Of a DNA stretch of 64,000 nucleotides, positions 1 through 17,990 are shown in pieces. The stretch's first letter is position 1. Each line of letters begins with the position of its first letter. Position numbers and translations under genes: made by a program. This stretch comes from Paralichthys olivaceus (lineage: Eukaryota > Chordata > Actinopteri > Pleuronectiformes > Paralichthyidae). The stretch spans positions 5,323,001 through 5,387,000 of the forward strand of contig NC_091108.1 of assembly GCF_024713975.1 (NCBI RefSeq), in the 5' to 3' direction. The notes under the pieces were generated by a model. The model saw nothing but the letters and a program-made list of their open reading frames with translations, ran no database searches and was not told where the DNA came from.

Positions 1-274
1 ACTGCTGGTGAATGCAAATCTTACTTGCAGTGCTGTTACTTACTTCTTCATACCAGAAATTATAAAATAAGCAAATTAACTGATTAACTAATTATTTTTG
101 AAGGATTTCTAAGGACCCCCCTTTATGTCCATTATTTAACTATTTCTGCAACAGTATTTGCTCCAGCATTACCCTCAGTGTTTGTGGAATCTGTCCTTTT
201 GCGAGATCTGATAAAGGAACAGTCTCCAGACTCATTTGTACTAAAAGACGTGCACAAATAAAGTCCTCTTATTC

Positions 275-289
275 ACACACACACACACA

Positions 290-320
<31 letters not shown>
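275..320. repeat. CA microsatellite
   Basis: Nearly pure CA dinucleotide run with one GA interruption, in vav3 intronic sequence. Confidence 0.9.
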
Positions 321-322
<2 letters not shown>

Positions 323-2042
323 CCACAGATGCTGACACACCAGTCGTGCAGAGGTTTGAGGGTTTCCATAGCGTGACCTTTTCCTGACGACCATTCTGTC
401 TCTGTCTTCCCGAAAAAGTGGGAAGCAAGTTTAACGTCAAGTAGGTTTTCACTTTGGTGTTTTGATGCATATCATTGAACTAAATAAGTAGAAAGAGACT
501 GGAAAGATAAAATATAACGATAAAGATAAGACAAGAACTTTACCAAAGTACCAAAGCAGAATCCAAAAAAAGCAATACAAAAAAATAATGACACAACAAT
601 GAAATGTCTCAAACTAAATGTGTGAAGAATATATAAAATATATGTTTTTCTGATGATATTGTTTTTCATGATGATTTATGTGAATGTGAGACAAGAAATG
701 GTTTGCACATTATTAAATATCGTATATCTAGCAGGGTGGGGGGGGGTTAACTGCACTTTTCTGTTCGAATGAATTTGGAACAAGTTAAAATTAAAACTGT
801 TTAGTATCATTGAAAGTCAAGAGAAGAAACACATTTCATCTCTCAGACCTCCAGGCAGCTGCATAGAGTCAGTGTGGCTGCTCGAGGTGAAGCCTGTAGT
901 AAGTCACGGCAGGAAAGTAGGTTAGAGAGCTCTCATTAGATATTCAGCGGACTAATGCTCAGTCTACGGCTCGAGTTGGCACAACCCAGTGCGAGTGGAT
1001 TAGACCGTGGCTGAGATTTGAGATGTTCTCTTTTGGATGTTTTTCTGGAAAATAAGGAAGAGATTGAGCATTTCTCGTTCAGCCGTACAACACTTCCTGG
1101 AGTCAATCCAGTCCAATCACTAAACCTGCAAACAGCCGTATTTTTAACTAACGATGTGGGGGGTGGGAATAGAAATGATGGCAGTGCAATCTTGCCCCAC
1201 CGTAAGCTTGTTTGTTTGATGGACAACTCTTTAACACGACTGAGATTATGGAGCCCTGCTTGGATGTGCTGTACATATTTGCAGGCACCACCTCCTCTGC
1301 AGGATTATCAGTGGGCAGATTAACTGGAAGCTTCTTTAGAACATAACACACTGAATGGAAAGGAAATAGTCTGTGTGGGGAACTGCACGTAAAGCTCAGA
1401 ATGCAACCCCCTTATAGTTCTCTCTTTTTTCCATTCTCCGTTGCCTGCAAGGAAATGATTTAACCATTGTTCAAATGTGTAATATGCCTAAATAAAGACG
1501 ATTGATATTCTTATCTCTGTGCACTGCCAAGAGATTTTATTCAAAACACCTGAGAATCAGGCATATGTGAAAAAACTACATGAGATGACATAAAAGGATA
1601 GAAACAAATCTTTATCAAGTAAAATATTGCATGAGGTAAATAACTCACATTAAACCCTTTTGAAAGGCTTTTATTATCTTTGTTATTTTAAATCTACTGA
1701 ATTAATATATTCATTATCTTAGTACAAATTAAATCTGCTCTAGTAGTTTTGGCTATGAACCATCTTTATAAACAATCTATGGTTAGAAGTGGTTAGTAAT
1801 ACTTTCTCTATGGATCGCCTATAAATTATCTGACGACTCTGAACGCTTCGAGGCAAAGGTAAGCACCAAATGCTCTGAAGTAAGGAAATGTGAGTGAGTG
1901 TCCATTGGGTTAATTCAGGCTGCTGTGCTGCGAGTGAGAGTCCACTGAGGAGCGAGGAGAAGTGCACTACAAAACCACTGACCTGATAACACTGTGGACT
2001 CACAATAACACAGCAATAAAAAACAGAGTCGACCGACCCCTT

Positions 2043-2060
2043 CAGACAGACAGACAGACA

Positions 2061-2102
<42 letters not shown>
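2043..2102. repeat. CAGA + CA compound microsatellite
   Basis: Five CAGA-type units run directly into about 20 CA units. A second, shorter CA run lies at 2160-2178. Confidence 0.9.
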
Positions 2103-2105
<3 letters not shown>

Positions 2106-3039
2106 AGAAAGATGCTCGGCAATGTTTGGAGGAAAATGGAATGCTTTTAAACTAATGTACACACACACACACACACACGCCTTGCTTCCAAAAGAGGCAA
2201 ACACACTTTACCTCTGACTCGCCCCATATCACATGGTTTAGAGTTCATCATATAGGAACATAAATGTGTGAATGTCAGATCTACCACAGTTTTTCTATAT
2301 TGCAACATTTCGATTCCCTGTTGAAGTTAAAATAAGCAAATTGAGTGACTGCAGTGACGACAACTTACTTATTGTCAACAATTTTTCTTTGCTTCATGCA
2401 CTTACTTTTACTTTTTACACAACTATGACATTAAATGTGTGATTTGCAAGATACTTTTACAGAAACACATGTTCTACCTAGTCTGGATTTCACATGGGAG
2501 TTTTCTGCTTACATTAATCTCAAGAGAGCATTACATAATTTAATTTTGATTCATCACTTCTCGATTGATGCAGCTGTGGACCAACAATTTGAAATACTGT
2601 GTAGAAAAAATAAAGCTTTCTCTTTAGCCTTGTGAGAAGTGTTGCAGCTTCCAATGTATGACAAGCTGCTTTGTAAACCGGGGAACAATTTTGTTTTTTG
2701 TGTGAAACATTCTCAGATTGTGAGCTGTTTTTCTCAACAATACATCTGATAAAAACCTGTTATCTGAATTTGGAACACAGCCACTACAAGCCTTATTATC
2801 ACTCAACTGTAGTTGATGCCACAGATGAACAGTAGATTACTTCAAAACAAATACATTTTCTTAGAAAACAGCTTAAAATGGAATAGATTCTGAGAAGCTC
2901 ATGGACTTTCACAAGTTGTTGCATCTAAAGAAGATGGCAGCTAAAAGGAGAACTGTTGGAGAATATCATCATATGTGAAAAGGCAGGATTGATTCTTCGT
3001 GTGGTGGCAGGAAAACATAACGATGGATGTGAATGTTAC

Positions 3040-6000
3040 CTTTCCGAAGTCTCGAACATCAAAGAGATCAAAGGGTTCAAATAAGTCGCATTTCTTCATC
3101 CCAAACACGTCGTAGCACGACATCAGGAACGTGCGGATGTTCTTCAAGCACAGGAACTGCACAGAGCAACCAAAGAAACTTTATTAGCTTCCCTTATCAC
3201 TTACAGTAACTTTTCATTTTCTAGAATCACGTAAAGGATATTGCTGACAATAATGTGCATTATTATTTATCCAAAAGTATATGTGTTTGACATCCACCTG
3301 AACCAGGTATGCATGAGATGCTCATATCTTTGAAATATTACAAATTAGATATCTACAACCAACTTTTCTTTGCAGAATTTAAAGTAATCCAGTGTACAGT
3401 GACACTGTTTCTGTAAGAAATTGCTCTGTTTTAAATCTAATTCATTAATACCCTGAGGACGACAGATTCATCTCAAGTCATATCTGTTGTTTTGGGGCTG
3501 CAACTAAAATTTCAGATATCTCCTGCAGGAATAAAATCTACAACTACTAGATTCTGTTTTAATGTAAATAAACCTCTGAGAATGTCAGGATGTCTTGAAA
3601 GAAGCGAAGCGAACACACATCCTGCAAACTGAAAGGGTGAGTGGGAAAAGTTGTGCAGACAATGTCATTATGGTTATGGGTTAGGTTTGTGTTAAAACAT
3701 ATTACTCTAAATGTGCGCTTCAAGATGGACGGGCACATTTTTAAAATATCTTCATCCATTAATTAAATAAATTGATAGATATACATCAGGGAGTAATAAA
3801 GGGCTGAAACGAACACATTTGAAATATATTTGATATATAAATTCATGTTTGAGTCAAGCTCTGGCTAATTAAACAAAAAAATCACTTACACATGTAGTGC
3901 TATAAAGTATTCATGCAGAAAACAAGTACCAGCATAATTAACTCTTTTTGAGCACATTATTAAGTGATGACTAAACAAGAAGCTGAATATGTGATAATTT
4001 ACAGTATGTAAATAGATTCTCAGGAACAGATAGGCCACTTTTTATCAGGCCATCGTGGAGGCGCCTGTAATTACTCCACCGCCCTCTGGGGCCCTGTTTG
4101 TCTGCGGAGGAAGGGCACAAATCCACCAGCCTCATACCCCTGAATATAGTCAACGCTCTGGAGCAGCTTTTTGTCTTCATGTCTACTTTGAGGGTAAAAT
4201 GGAGCATGTTGTTTGTTTTTATATTATTTGTTGCTGCACCATTTATTTGCTGATGGGGAAACTTCTCTTTGGATCTCACTCATTTCTCTCTGAAAACATA
4301 AAGTTAATAATGTAGGAAAAGCTAAGAATGTAAGTGCTCATTCAATCATGATTTATACATAAGCCATTTACTGTGTGGACTCTGTGTTTCCTTTCTTAGG
4401 CCCAACATACACTATGATAATATAGTACTTTTAACCACATCATCACAGTACACTGCACCCTCACCCTCCACTCCATTACCTTCATGCCCTTGATTGTACT
4501 TCTAGGATCGTAGGTCAGCAGGGCACAATGAAAGGGCCATTTAAAATCTGGCACACATGCTTTTCTCAACCATAGTCAGATGGCCTACAGCTGCAGGCTG
4601 TGACTTTCCATTGTCCAGCATTTTATGCACCGTGTTCGCTTTCACTCTCTGTCAAGAGGATAAAGACAAGTAGACGCACACTGACGGAGCACAGAACTCT
4701 GCGGAGCGGAAACTGACATTTATTTATCACGACAGTAAATATCTTTTTGGATAGATGTGTAAAACTAAAAACAGTTTCTCTGATTCTATCTTTTTGAAAG
4801 TGCCTGAACTTTCAAAAACAAACCCAACGAAGTCCAACAGCAAATGATCAGTTCTACTTGTGTAAATGCTATTTTGTGTGGTGGCCTCATGTCATGCATT
4901 CTTTGACATTTAGATTTAACTCTGCTGCAGATTACTTGGAATCCAATGTTTTTTGAGACAGGGTCAAATGCAACATTCTTAAAATAAAGATAACCAACTG
5001 CAATGTTGCACAGGAAGTCTTGTTCTTACACTATGACATATTACAAGTATGGCACTCAATTGAAAAAATAAATATTAAATTAAGCTGAAACAAATTACAC
5101 ACACTAATAGAAATGAGTCCCCTAAGTATGCCAGAATTTTTTCTAAGTATACATGAATTATTCTGTTTTAAAATCGCCTTTTTCTTGCAACGTTAAAGAA
5201 AGTGATACAAATATTCCTGAATCCACAACCTAAACCAGATCTGCACCAAATTTGAATGTGTTCTTCCCTGACCCAAACTGCATCCTTCCACTGAGTTTTG
5301 TGATAATTTGTCCAGTACTTTTTATGTAACCTTGTTCAAACCAACCAACAAACAGACGTTGAGGAGTGAAAACTAACAAAGGCATGAAAACTATTAGTGA
5401 GTAACCACGTTTGTTGAGTTTATTGCCATAATGAGATATAGTGCAACAAACATCAGCTGCATTTGTATCAGGGAAGATGCTTTTCACCACATTAAGATAT
5501 TATATAATGTAGCCTAACTTTAACTCAAACACTGAGATTAAGTATCCTGTCGTGATGTGATCTATGTTAGAAGATAAATACAAAATCTTCAATCAAAATG
5601 TGTCTAGTTTCTCTGTGTGTTGAACTCACAATGTCTCCTTATGGATAACTACACTTGTTGGGCCTCAGTCTCAGTGGCGAGCCGACCACAAGCCGCTGCA
5701 CAAATAGTCAGCGTTCCCAAATTAATGGGCGGATCAAAGCCAGGATGTTATCAGGCGTCTCCAGTGGCAGCGGGAGGAACAATAAGTAAAGGTTGCTCAG
5801 TCAAACCTTACTCCACTCATGTGGGTTTCTCAGGCTGGAGGAAATATAGAGCTCTGTCACTTATTCCAGGGCCGTCCTCACAAAGTCAGGGAAACAGTAC
5901 GCAGCAAGTCTGTTTGTGGCCAGGGTCTGACAGAGGTCACTGTGAGGCCTTAATGTTTACAGTGACAGTTATCAGTTTGAGAGGGAGCCAGAGGAAAAGA

Positions 6001-6983
6001 CGACAGCTCCCAGGCTGATGGGACTTGGTGAGTGTGGCAGATGGAACCTGATCAAAAACTCGCCTTAGGCTGCAAAGCTTGACAATTGACTGGTCTGTTT
6101 GAGAATCATGGAATAACCTAAAGGTGCAGAAAATGAAACTACCCCCACACCTCTGCATGAAACTGTGCAATAAGTACGTGCTTGTCGTTTCCTCATCACA
6201 CACGTTGACATGTGGTAGGAATGCTCCATTCATTGCAGTTCTTTTATTCACAAGTCACTATTTACCTCTTTTATCTCATTTTATTTCAGCTTTAAACCAT
6301 TTTAAACCCTGCTTTCTGAATTTAATGGATCTCTTTTAATTTGTCTTTGTGTAGTTTATGTCCCCGTGCACATTGAATCTGTGTGAAATGTGCTTTGTAA
6401 ATAAAACTGCCTCACCTTCATGCAAAGCACATTTTATAGGCTCCGAGTCACAGCATTTCTCCAGTCCCTTGCACAAGTTAGTTTCCATATATATCTTTGT
6501 GCACAGTCTATATTTTGCAACAGAAAAGGAGAGGGGACAGACAGAAAAGGATAGAGGATGCACAGAAAAGGAGAGGGACAGATAGATAAGGAGAGAGGAA
6601 AGAAAAGGATAGAGGACAGACAGAAAAGGATAAAGGACGGATGGAAAATGATAGAGAGAAAAGGAGAGAGGAGAGACAGAAAATGATAGAGGAGAGAGGA
6701 CAGGCAGAAAGGGATAGGGGACAGACTGAAATGGATAGAGGACAGCCAGATAGAGGACATACAGACAGGTGGACTGCACCTGTGACATCTGCGGCCTGAG
6801 GTTGATCTCTTTCAGGTTGATGGTGTGGGGTCTCAGGTTGTTCAGCAGCTGGCACAGCAGCACCCCGTCCCGCAGGGTTTGCGCCAGGTCGAACACCTGC
6901 GCCGTGTCCGTGGTCACCCGGTGGTTCATGGGCAGCACGTTGCAGCCGATAAGCCAAACCGTGCACTGCCTCCAGTGCTCCAT
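3040..6983 (-). CDS. vav3: VAV3-type Rho guanine nucleotide exchange factor, first two coding exons (partial gene)
   Basis: Coding exons at 6780-6983 (68 codons, starts MEHWRQC) and 3040-3156 (39 codons, starts [10 protein letters not shown]), read on the minus strand. Both have GT-AG borders and phase 0. Together they encode the first ~107 residues of a calponin-homology domain. VAV proteins are Dbl-family exchange factors for Rac/Rho, acting below tyrosine kinases in the cytoplasm; the CH domain helps autoinhibition. The strings [31 protein letters not shown] and [11 protein letters not shown] match VAV3 as I remember it better than VAV1 or VAV2. The DH, PH, C1, SH2 and SH3 parts must lie left of position 1: no further exon was found in 1-3039. 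Intron 1 is 3.6 kb. Which teleost vav3 paralogue this is cannot be told. Confidence 0.9.
5225..5375 (-). repeat. Teleost interspersed repeat, family 1, minus-strand copy
   Basis: On the minus strand the order is: a 'gtttgttggttggtttg' stretch, a 'tactggacaaattatcac' type core, a 'cagtggaaggatg' segment, then 'tttggtgcagatctgg'. The same order occurs in other fish repeats I know and in two more copies in this window (19546-19845 and 51150-51300). It lies in vav3 intron 1. Family recognised by eye only. Confidence 0.55.
6521..6770. repeat. Purine-rich minisatellite next to the vav3 exon 1 donor
   Basis: About 250 bp of imperfect 'agaaaaggataGAGGACAGAC'-like units (A/G rich on plus, C/T rich on the vav3 sense strand). 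It ends about 10 bp from the vav3 exon 1 donor at 6778-6779. Long open frames over it (e.g. 6434-6760) are by-products of the repeat. Confidence 0.8.
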
Positions 6984-7289
6984 GTTGTCGGTGGTTAAAC
7001 CAAGCGGGTCAGTGCAGCGTGTGTCCCGGAAACTTTGTCCCCGTCTCTTACGTGGGCATGATGGACTGAGACAAAACTGCGCTCAGCTCAGCTGGTTCTT
7101 CCCTCTGAGCTCCAGCTTGTTCTCCGGAGGACGCACATCTGCTCAGCGGAGAAACCCCCCCTGTCTGTCTGTCTGTCAACTTCCCCTTCCTCCTTCTGTC
7201 AGCTTCCTCAGGGGTGGATCCAACTCCCATCAGCTGTTTTCTCCACTTACACTAAACACACATTTCCTCTGTTCAAAATAACAATAATT

Positions 7290-7500
7290 ATTATTAGAAA
7301 CTTTATCTGTATCGCACCTTTCATTCAAGAACTGCAGCTCAAAGTGCTTCACAATTTAGATACAAATAAAAACATTTAAAAACGAAAATGAAATAGGATG
7401 AGAATGGATTTAAAAGTCACACAAGAACATGTCATTAAAATGATTTTTTTAAAGACATTACATTACATTTTAAAAATGCATTCAAACAGAAAGTGATAGA
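7290..7500. repeat. Degenerate fish interspersed repeat
   Basis: The segment 'gcacctttcattcaagaa' followed by 'gcagctcaaagtgcttcaca' and an A-rich stretch is a motif order I know from many teleost repeats. Boundaries are approximate. Confidence 0.45.
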
Positions 7501-7706
7501 AAAGAAGAGCATAGGGGCTGAGGGCTTTACTCACTTTAGGTTTAGTTTGATTTATCTGTATTTCCTCATTTCAACCCCAGGCTGTGAAATGAGCTGCTGG
7601 ACCCCCCTCATGCTTTCCACTGTAAGAGTGAGTAATTAGAATATTTCTGGCAAACACAATACTATTATAATAATTTATCATTTAAGATGTAATTATACTT
7701 TATTAT

Positions 7707-7748
<42 letters not shown>

Positions 7749-7795
7749 CAGTAGTATTAATTGTAGTGGTAGTAGTAGTGGTAGTGTAGTACTGG
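7707..7795. repeat. TAG trinucleotide microsatellite
   Basis: Pure TAG/AGT units for about 45 bp, then interrupted TAG/TGG units to about 7795. Confidence 0.9.
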
Positions 7796-8654
7796 TGGAG
7801 GTGTATTCCTTACTTTTAAAATGAGTTGAGTTCATATTCCTATAGAAACGAATGGGGAAAGCTGCAGAATCTAATTGTGAAGTTTAGCGTGTTTTTTTTG
7901 TGTTGACACATCAGTAGATTTTGAATCAACGCTGAGGTTAAATACAAATACCTGATAAAAAATGATTAATTGACTATTAAGGTGGTTTTCAATTAAAGTT
8001 CTCCAGCACTTATTATAAGGAGCTGTGTGTGACTGTGTCTGTAAGTAAACCCCCTCCCCCACACTCTCAGCTGACATTCCATGTGGATTATAAACGATTT
8101 TGACAGGTTACTATAATCTGAGTTTTTTGAGGCATGTTATCTATAACCAGATAGAAAAGAATCAAGGGATCTAACAGAGGCAAGGAGAAGCACATCGTCC
8201 TGCCACAGGATTTCGATGTAATGCTGTAGATCACTGTCAGTGAGCTCGTGACATAAACACAGGAAGGAAGCCGAGGGATCCCGTCATATTTTACCCTGTG
8301 TGGGAGAGCCAGATGTTTCCTCAGACATTGATCAAGTTTATGGACTTGATATGACACTCTGATAAGATTTTCTGACTATGAATACAGAATAAATCATATA
8401 ATGCAATGAAAATAATGTCTATACTATATCAGATCATATCATAACAAACACATTGTTAGTTCTGTCTTTTAGCAGTTTCTTACACAAACACTATACAAAA
8501 CTGAAACCCTATAATTTCAGCATTACACTGGTGGATTTAACTATTATACCATTAACGTGACATGTCAATGTGACAGCTGTGACATGTCAATCTTTAGTTT
8601 ATGAACAAGGCCTATTGTCTGATAGCTGGAGTCAGGAGAAGTGGCTGCCTGATT

Positions 8655-8910
8655 TAGGTTGGGTTAGGCTAGGTTATCTAATCTTAGGTTAGATGAGGTT
8701 TTACCTTAGCTTAGCCTATTTTAGGTGAGGTGAGGTTAGGTTAAGTCAGGTTATGCTGTCTTATTTTAGCTTAGTTTAGGTTAGGGTAGGTTAGGTTAGG
8801 TTAGCTTAGCTTAGTTGATATTATCTTAGTTTAGGTTAGGTTAAGTTTGGTTAGGTTAGGTCAGGTTATATTAAGTCAATTAAGGTTATGTGAGGCTAGG
8901 TTAGCAAAAG
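8655..8910. repeat. Degenerate TTAGG pentamer array
   Basis: About 250 bp made of GGTTA (TTAGG) units with decayed variants such as GCTTA, GTTTA and TCTTA. It is 5-periodic, unlike the 6-bp TTAGGG vertebrate telomere repeat. Confidence 0.8.
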
Positions 8911-9476
8911 TATCTATAATGTTGCTGGTTATTCAAATCAATTCCATCCTGTCCCCAAGCTTCCCAGAGCATTTCTGGGAACCGTTCTTGTTACATGTTT
9001 TTCCTCATTATTGAGTTTTTGTTTTGTTTCTCTTTTTGTTCCATCTCTGGACATGTCGTGCATTTCCCCTAATGTTTGTGCTTTTTACACTCTCCTCAGG
9101 ATTCACTGTGGTGGAGACCTCAACAGAGCTAAAAGGACCAACGACCAATGGACTTTATTTTGCCAGGTGGACAAAAACATAGCTTCAACACTTTCTCAAC
9201 TTAGTCTAAGTGATGAGAGTGTTTTCAGTTCATTGCACTGCCCCCGAGTGGCCAAAGCTGTCACAATCACACCACTAAAAACCAAAACCTTTCTGAGTTA
9301 GTTACAAATAATGAAAACATAGAACATGTGTCAGTTTCACAGAAGTGAACAAAGTGAGAAACTGGTGATTTTGCATATATTTTGTAATAATTAGCAGGTA
9401 AACACACATGTATGCTACTGCTGATTGTTTGGCATTTTAAAGTTATAAGTGTCTGTACAAATCCTCTCATATTTAA

Positions 9477-9880
9477 AAGCATCTCTCTCGGAGCAGGCCC
9501 TGAGCTTGCCAAAACATGGCGGCCTCCGTACAGAGGGTCCCCTCGATTTAAATATAAAGTATTTAAATATAAAAGGCCTTTTCTGGGGTAAAGAAAACTA
9601 CAATTCATCGGTTTAGATGAAACAAACTTGTGAAAACTTCATGAGGGTTATTCTACATTAAATGTCTGTTCCTTTGCACCAAAACTTACACACTGGACCT
9701 TTAAGATGTAAATATAAAGTATTTAAATACAAAGGTCCCATTCTAGGGTAAAGAAAACAACCATTTGTACAATTTAGATTAAACACATAAGTGAAAACGT
9801 CACTAGGATCATTCTATATTTAATTTCTGCAAATAAATCCCTCTCACTAAATGTGACACACTGAACCTTTCACTGCAGCA
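9477..9880. repeat. Non-autonomous fish transposon tail, two tandem partial copies
   Basis: A module 'aaatataaagtatttaaata ... tggggtaaagaaaac ... cacactggacctttaa' ends near 9702. A diverged second copy follows at 9711-9870 (starting 'atgtaaatataaagtattta', ending near 'acacactgaacctttc'). The terminal 'acactggacctttaa' is familiar from abundant teleost elements. No matching inverted end was found upstream, so the element is incomplete. It abuts the dcaf8 promoter. Confidence 0.6.
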
Positions 9881-9939
9881 GCAGTAAGAGGCTACTTGTT
9901 GGTGTTAGCATCGTTAGCATGTAGCCTCTGTCAACTTCC

Positions 9940-10440
9940 GGTGGAAAGAAAAGCGACGCGACACCGGAAGTGGAAGCGCGAATAAAGAAAGTGAAGCGTC
10001 AAAACATAAACAGAGAGCGGTGGAGCTTGTGCGGCCTCAACGCCGAAACCTTCGGGCCTCATGTCGTGTGTTCACCGCGACGCCAACCCCAGCAGAGGGC
10101 CCTAGCCGAGCCGCCGGGCGGTGAGCTGGAGACGCAACATCTGCAGGAGAGACTTAAGGACGAATAACTCACAAGTGCGCCTCGTCGGGCCTTCGAGTGG
10201 AGGTAACGTTAGCCGCGCTAGTTAGCCGCGCTAGCTTCCCCGCGAGCAGCTGTTCGGTTGTCAAGCGGAACTGACAGCGGGCGATATGTGTTAGCCTCGG
10301 CGATGCCAGTTAGCATTAGCCCCCGTTGATCGTGGAGGCGCCTGGGTGATAAACCTCAAAGCACATCGGGGATTTTTAAAACGGGCCCGTGAGCAAGCTA
10401 GCAAGTTTGTCAACGTCGTTGAGTGCAGCTAGGAACTTTA
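9940..10440 (+). promoter_or_regulatory. dcaf8: dcaf8 CpG-rich promoter and 5' UTR
   Basis: GC and CpG content rises sharply over this stretch compared with the AT-rich flanks. A plausible non-coding exon ends at a GTGGAG|GTAACG donor at 10202. A possible acceptor lies at 10501-10502, after a (GTT)n run at 10483-10499, leading into the exon that holds the start codon. No TATA box was seen. Exon limits are inferred. Confidence 0.55.
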
Positions 10441-10626
10441 GCCTGGACGCTAGTGTGCTAACCTCAGCACACTGTTGTTGTTGTTGTTGTTGTTGTTGAC
10501 AGCGGGTGCAAAGCAGTGATCTCAAATTACTCACGTGTTTTATCTGAGCAACTTAAGGAGCGTGTTGTGTTTGTGTGTGACACTCAAAGGTGCTGCCTCG
10601 GGTCGACGCAGGACCAAGGGGACAGA

Positions 10627-15670
<5,044 letters not shown>

Positions 15671-15671
15671 G

Positions 15672-15819
<148 letters not shown>

Positions 15820-17674
15820 TATTGCCCTTGAATTGATGCACATAGGCAAGCACTATTGACACACTGGCACACTCAAACACTGACGAGCCACAGAGCCACA
15901 GACTTTGGGTGTTTTTGTTTTACACACTCTCACACAGACAAACACATACATTTACCTAAATATGCTGTCGAAGCAGTGACAGATGTTGACGCCTGGTTTC
16001 CCAGCAGTTCAGAGTGTGCACACGGCGACCTCGGTCTGCATACACACTTCCTGAATCCTCGTCTTTGAGAATTGTAACGAAGAGCTTTAGTGATTGCTCA
16101 CGTCCCTATAAACCACTCGGAAGCCCCGGCTCGTCCATACATCATCAATATGCTCCTCTCAGCCCCAGAACTTTGTACCGTGCGTGTTTGGCAGCGAGCA
16201 CCTCCAACGTCACGCACCTGCTAGTAAGCCACACATCACCAGCACACAATCCCTCCTCTCTTAGTGTTTTTCTTTGCTTTCAGTGTTGATGAAGAGGGAT
16301 TCTGCATGGAGGAAGAGTGTAGACTCGCACCCTCCAACCATCCCCGAAATGTGACTTCCTTTAAAGTTTGAACTTTGAGAGAGGGAACCCCCCCCCCCCC
16401 CAGTGGCCCTCACTGCAGCACCCTTGGCTCGTACTGATTTCTGGCCGGGAGCTTGAGCAATTAATTGCATTTGTCCCACGTTTGCTCCCAGAGGACGACT
16501 TAATCACCCTACATGCTGCATCACCCTACACACCGCCCTCAGCTGCCCTTTCCCTTCCTCACTCCATTGCCCCTTGTTGCCCCCCCCCCCCCCTCCTCTC
16601 ACTACTGACTGCACTTTGAATCAGGGATGCTTTAGTTTGAGACGTTGACAAAACATGCACTGAGGGTTTAATTTCTTTGGAGAGGTGCGAGGGCTGTTGT
16701 CTGTACCTCATTTGAAAATTCACAGTGTAGTTTATTTTATTTTCGAGGGGGTATTTTGCACTTCTGCATTTGTTGATTGAGGAAGAGGTTTCCTTTTTGC
16801 TTCCACCAGCCTTGCCTCCTCATCCTTCCTTCTTCACCCCCACTCACTCTCCATCCCGACACCCGTGTTTGACAGGAAATTCAACTCTCTCACCGAGCGT
16901 GACAGCGGCGTTCAGCATGTGGAAATCAAGGACTGGGTTTGGGCCGACCTGGATCAATCGCAATTGAAAAGCTGCTTACGAGTGAAAATTCACTCTTTAA
17001 AATCCGGCTGCGGTGGGAAACGTCTCCGATCAATTGCAGAGTGATATTTTTTCAGTGGAAACTTCAATCTGTGGCGTTATTACCGTCGGCTCAGAGAGGG
17101 GGACAGGGGTCGGCAGGGTCGATATGCTTGCCAGTCATTTGTTGTGTGAGAGCGATAAAGTCCAGCTTTTCTCATTTTCTATGAGAACTCTAGTTAGTTG
17201 AATTTATATGTACATATATAAATATATATTAAAACTGTAAAAAAAAAAAAAATACTTTAGCAAATGCTGTTTGACTTCAAAGAAGAAAACAAAAGTTGAA
17301 ACATTTGATTGGTATTGATGCAGAGGTTTATATTCTTTATGAGGACAAAGTACTTTTAAATTCCAGAGAAAACAAAAAGACTTGAGGCACCGTGTTTTCC
17401 CTTAACGAATCCTCGTCTGTTGATGAACAGTCATTGTCATTTCTAGTATTGAAGTTTTGATTCTCTTTCTCCCCCCCCCCCCCCCAAAAAAACAGTATTT
17501 TCCTTTCTATATCTTGATCCATCATTTGAGACAATTCCATCCAGAATTTTCCCACAGGCTATTTTCGATTTTTGGCATCTTGTATACATAATGAGGCTTT
17601 TGATGGACATTTTTTTCCACCACTGCCTAATGTTGCATTCTACCAGTTCAGTTGGAAATATGTACGATTCGTGC

Positions 17675-17680
17675 AATAAA
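17675..17680 (+). terminator. dcaf8: dcaf8 poly(A) signal
   Basis: Canonical AATAAA in 'gtgcaataaac', followed within 30 nt by GT-rich sequence. It faces the ndc1 signal about 300 bp away. Confidence 0.55.
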
Positions 17681-17984
17681 CAAAAAGACAGTGCTCTTGA
17701 TGTCCCAGTCGTCTCGTGGTCTCGTTCTTTGTATTTCACTGCACTTGTTTACGAGAGTTCCTGTTCTATTATCAATTTTCAAATGTTTGCAGGGTTTGAA
17801 GTCAAACTAATGGATATTAACTGTTTTTTTAAGGATTGATTAAAAGTTAAAAAATCTCATTGGAGCACAGTCCCCTTTAAATCAATCAGGCCGCACACCC
17901 AATTGGACACTCATAGATTTCAGTCAGTAACATGGAGACATAGTTAATAATAATATTTTCAACACATGATCTTCTTATGAAGTT

Positions 17985-17990
17985 TTTATT
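17985..17990 (-). terminator. ndc1: ndc1 poly(A) signal
   Basis: Minus-strand AATAAA about 660 bp past the ndc1 stop, so the two convergent transcripts end roughly 300 bp apart. Confidence 0.5.

Larger units (their letters stand above)
1..3039 (-). other. vav3 intron 2 (part), no exon seen
   Basis: I see no exon on either strand. It contains a CA microsatellite near 275-320, a TCTG/CA compound microsatellite near 2043-2102 and a short CA run near 2160-2178. The ORFs here run through these repeats or are short and lack splice-site context. Confidence 0.6.
6984..9900. other. vav3-dcaf8 intergenic region (divergent promoters and repeats)
   Basis: Separates the vav3 start from the dcaf8 promoter. 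No coding exon recognised. It contains a degenerate fish repeat near 7290-7500, a TAG microsatellite, a TTAGG-like array and a duplicated transposon tail just upstream of dcaf8. The 5' UTR of vav3 should lie just right of 6983. Confidence 0.6.

Noticed and set aside
6434-6966. Ser/Leu/Pro-rich minus-strand frames and the 152-aa frame over vav3 exon 1
   Set aside because: Off-frame readings of vav3 exon 1 and of the purine-rich minisatellite.
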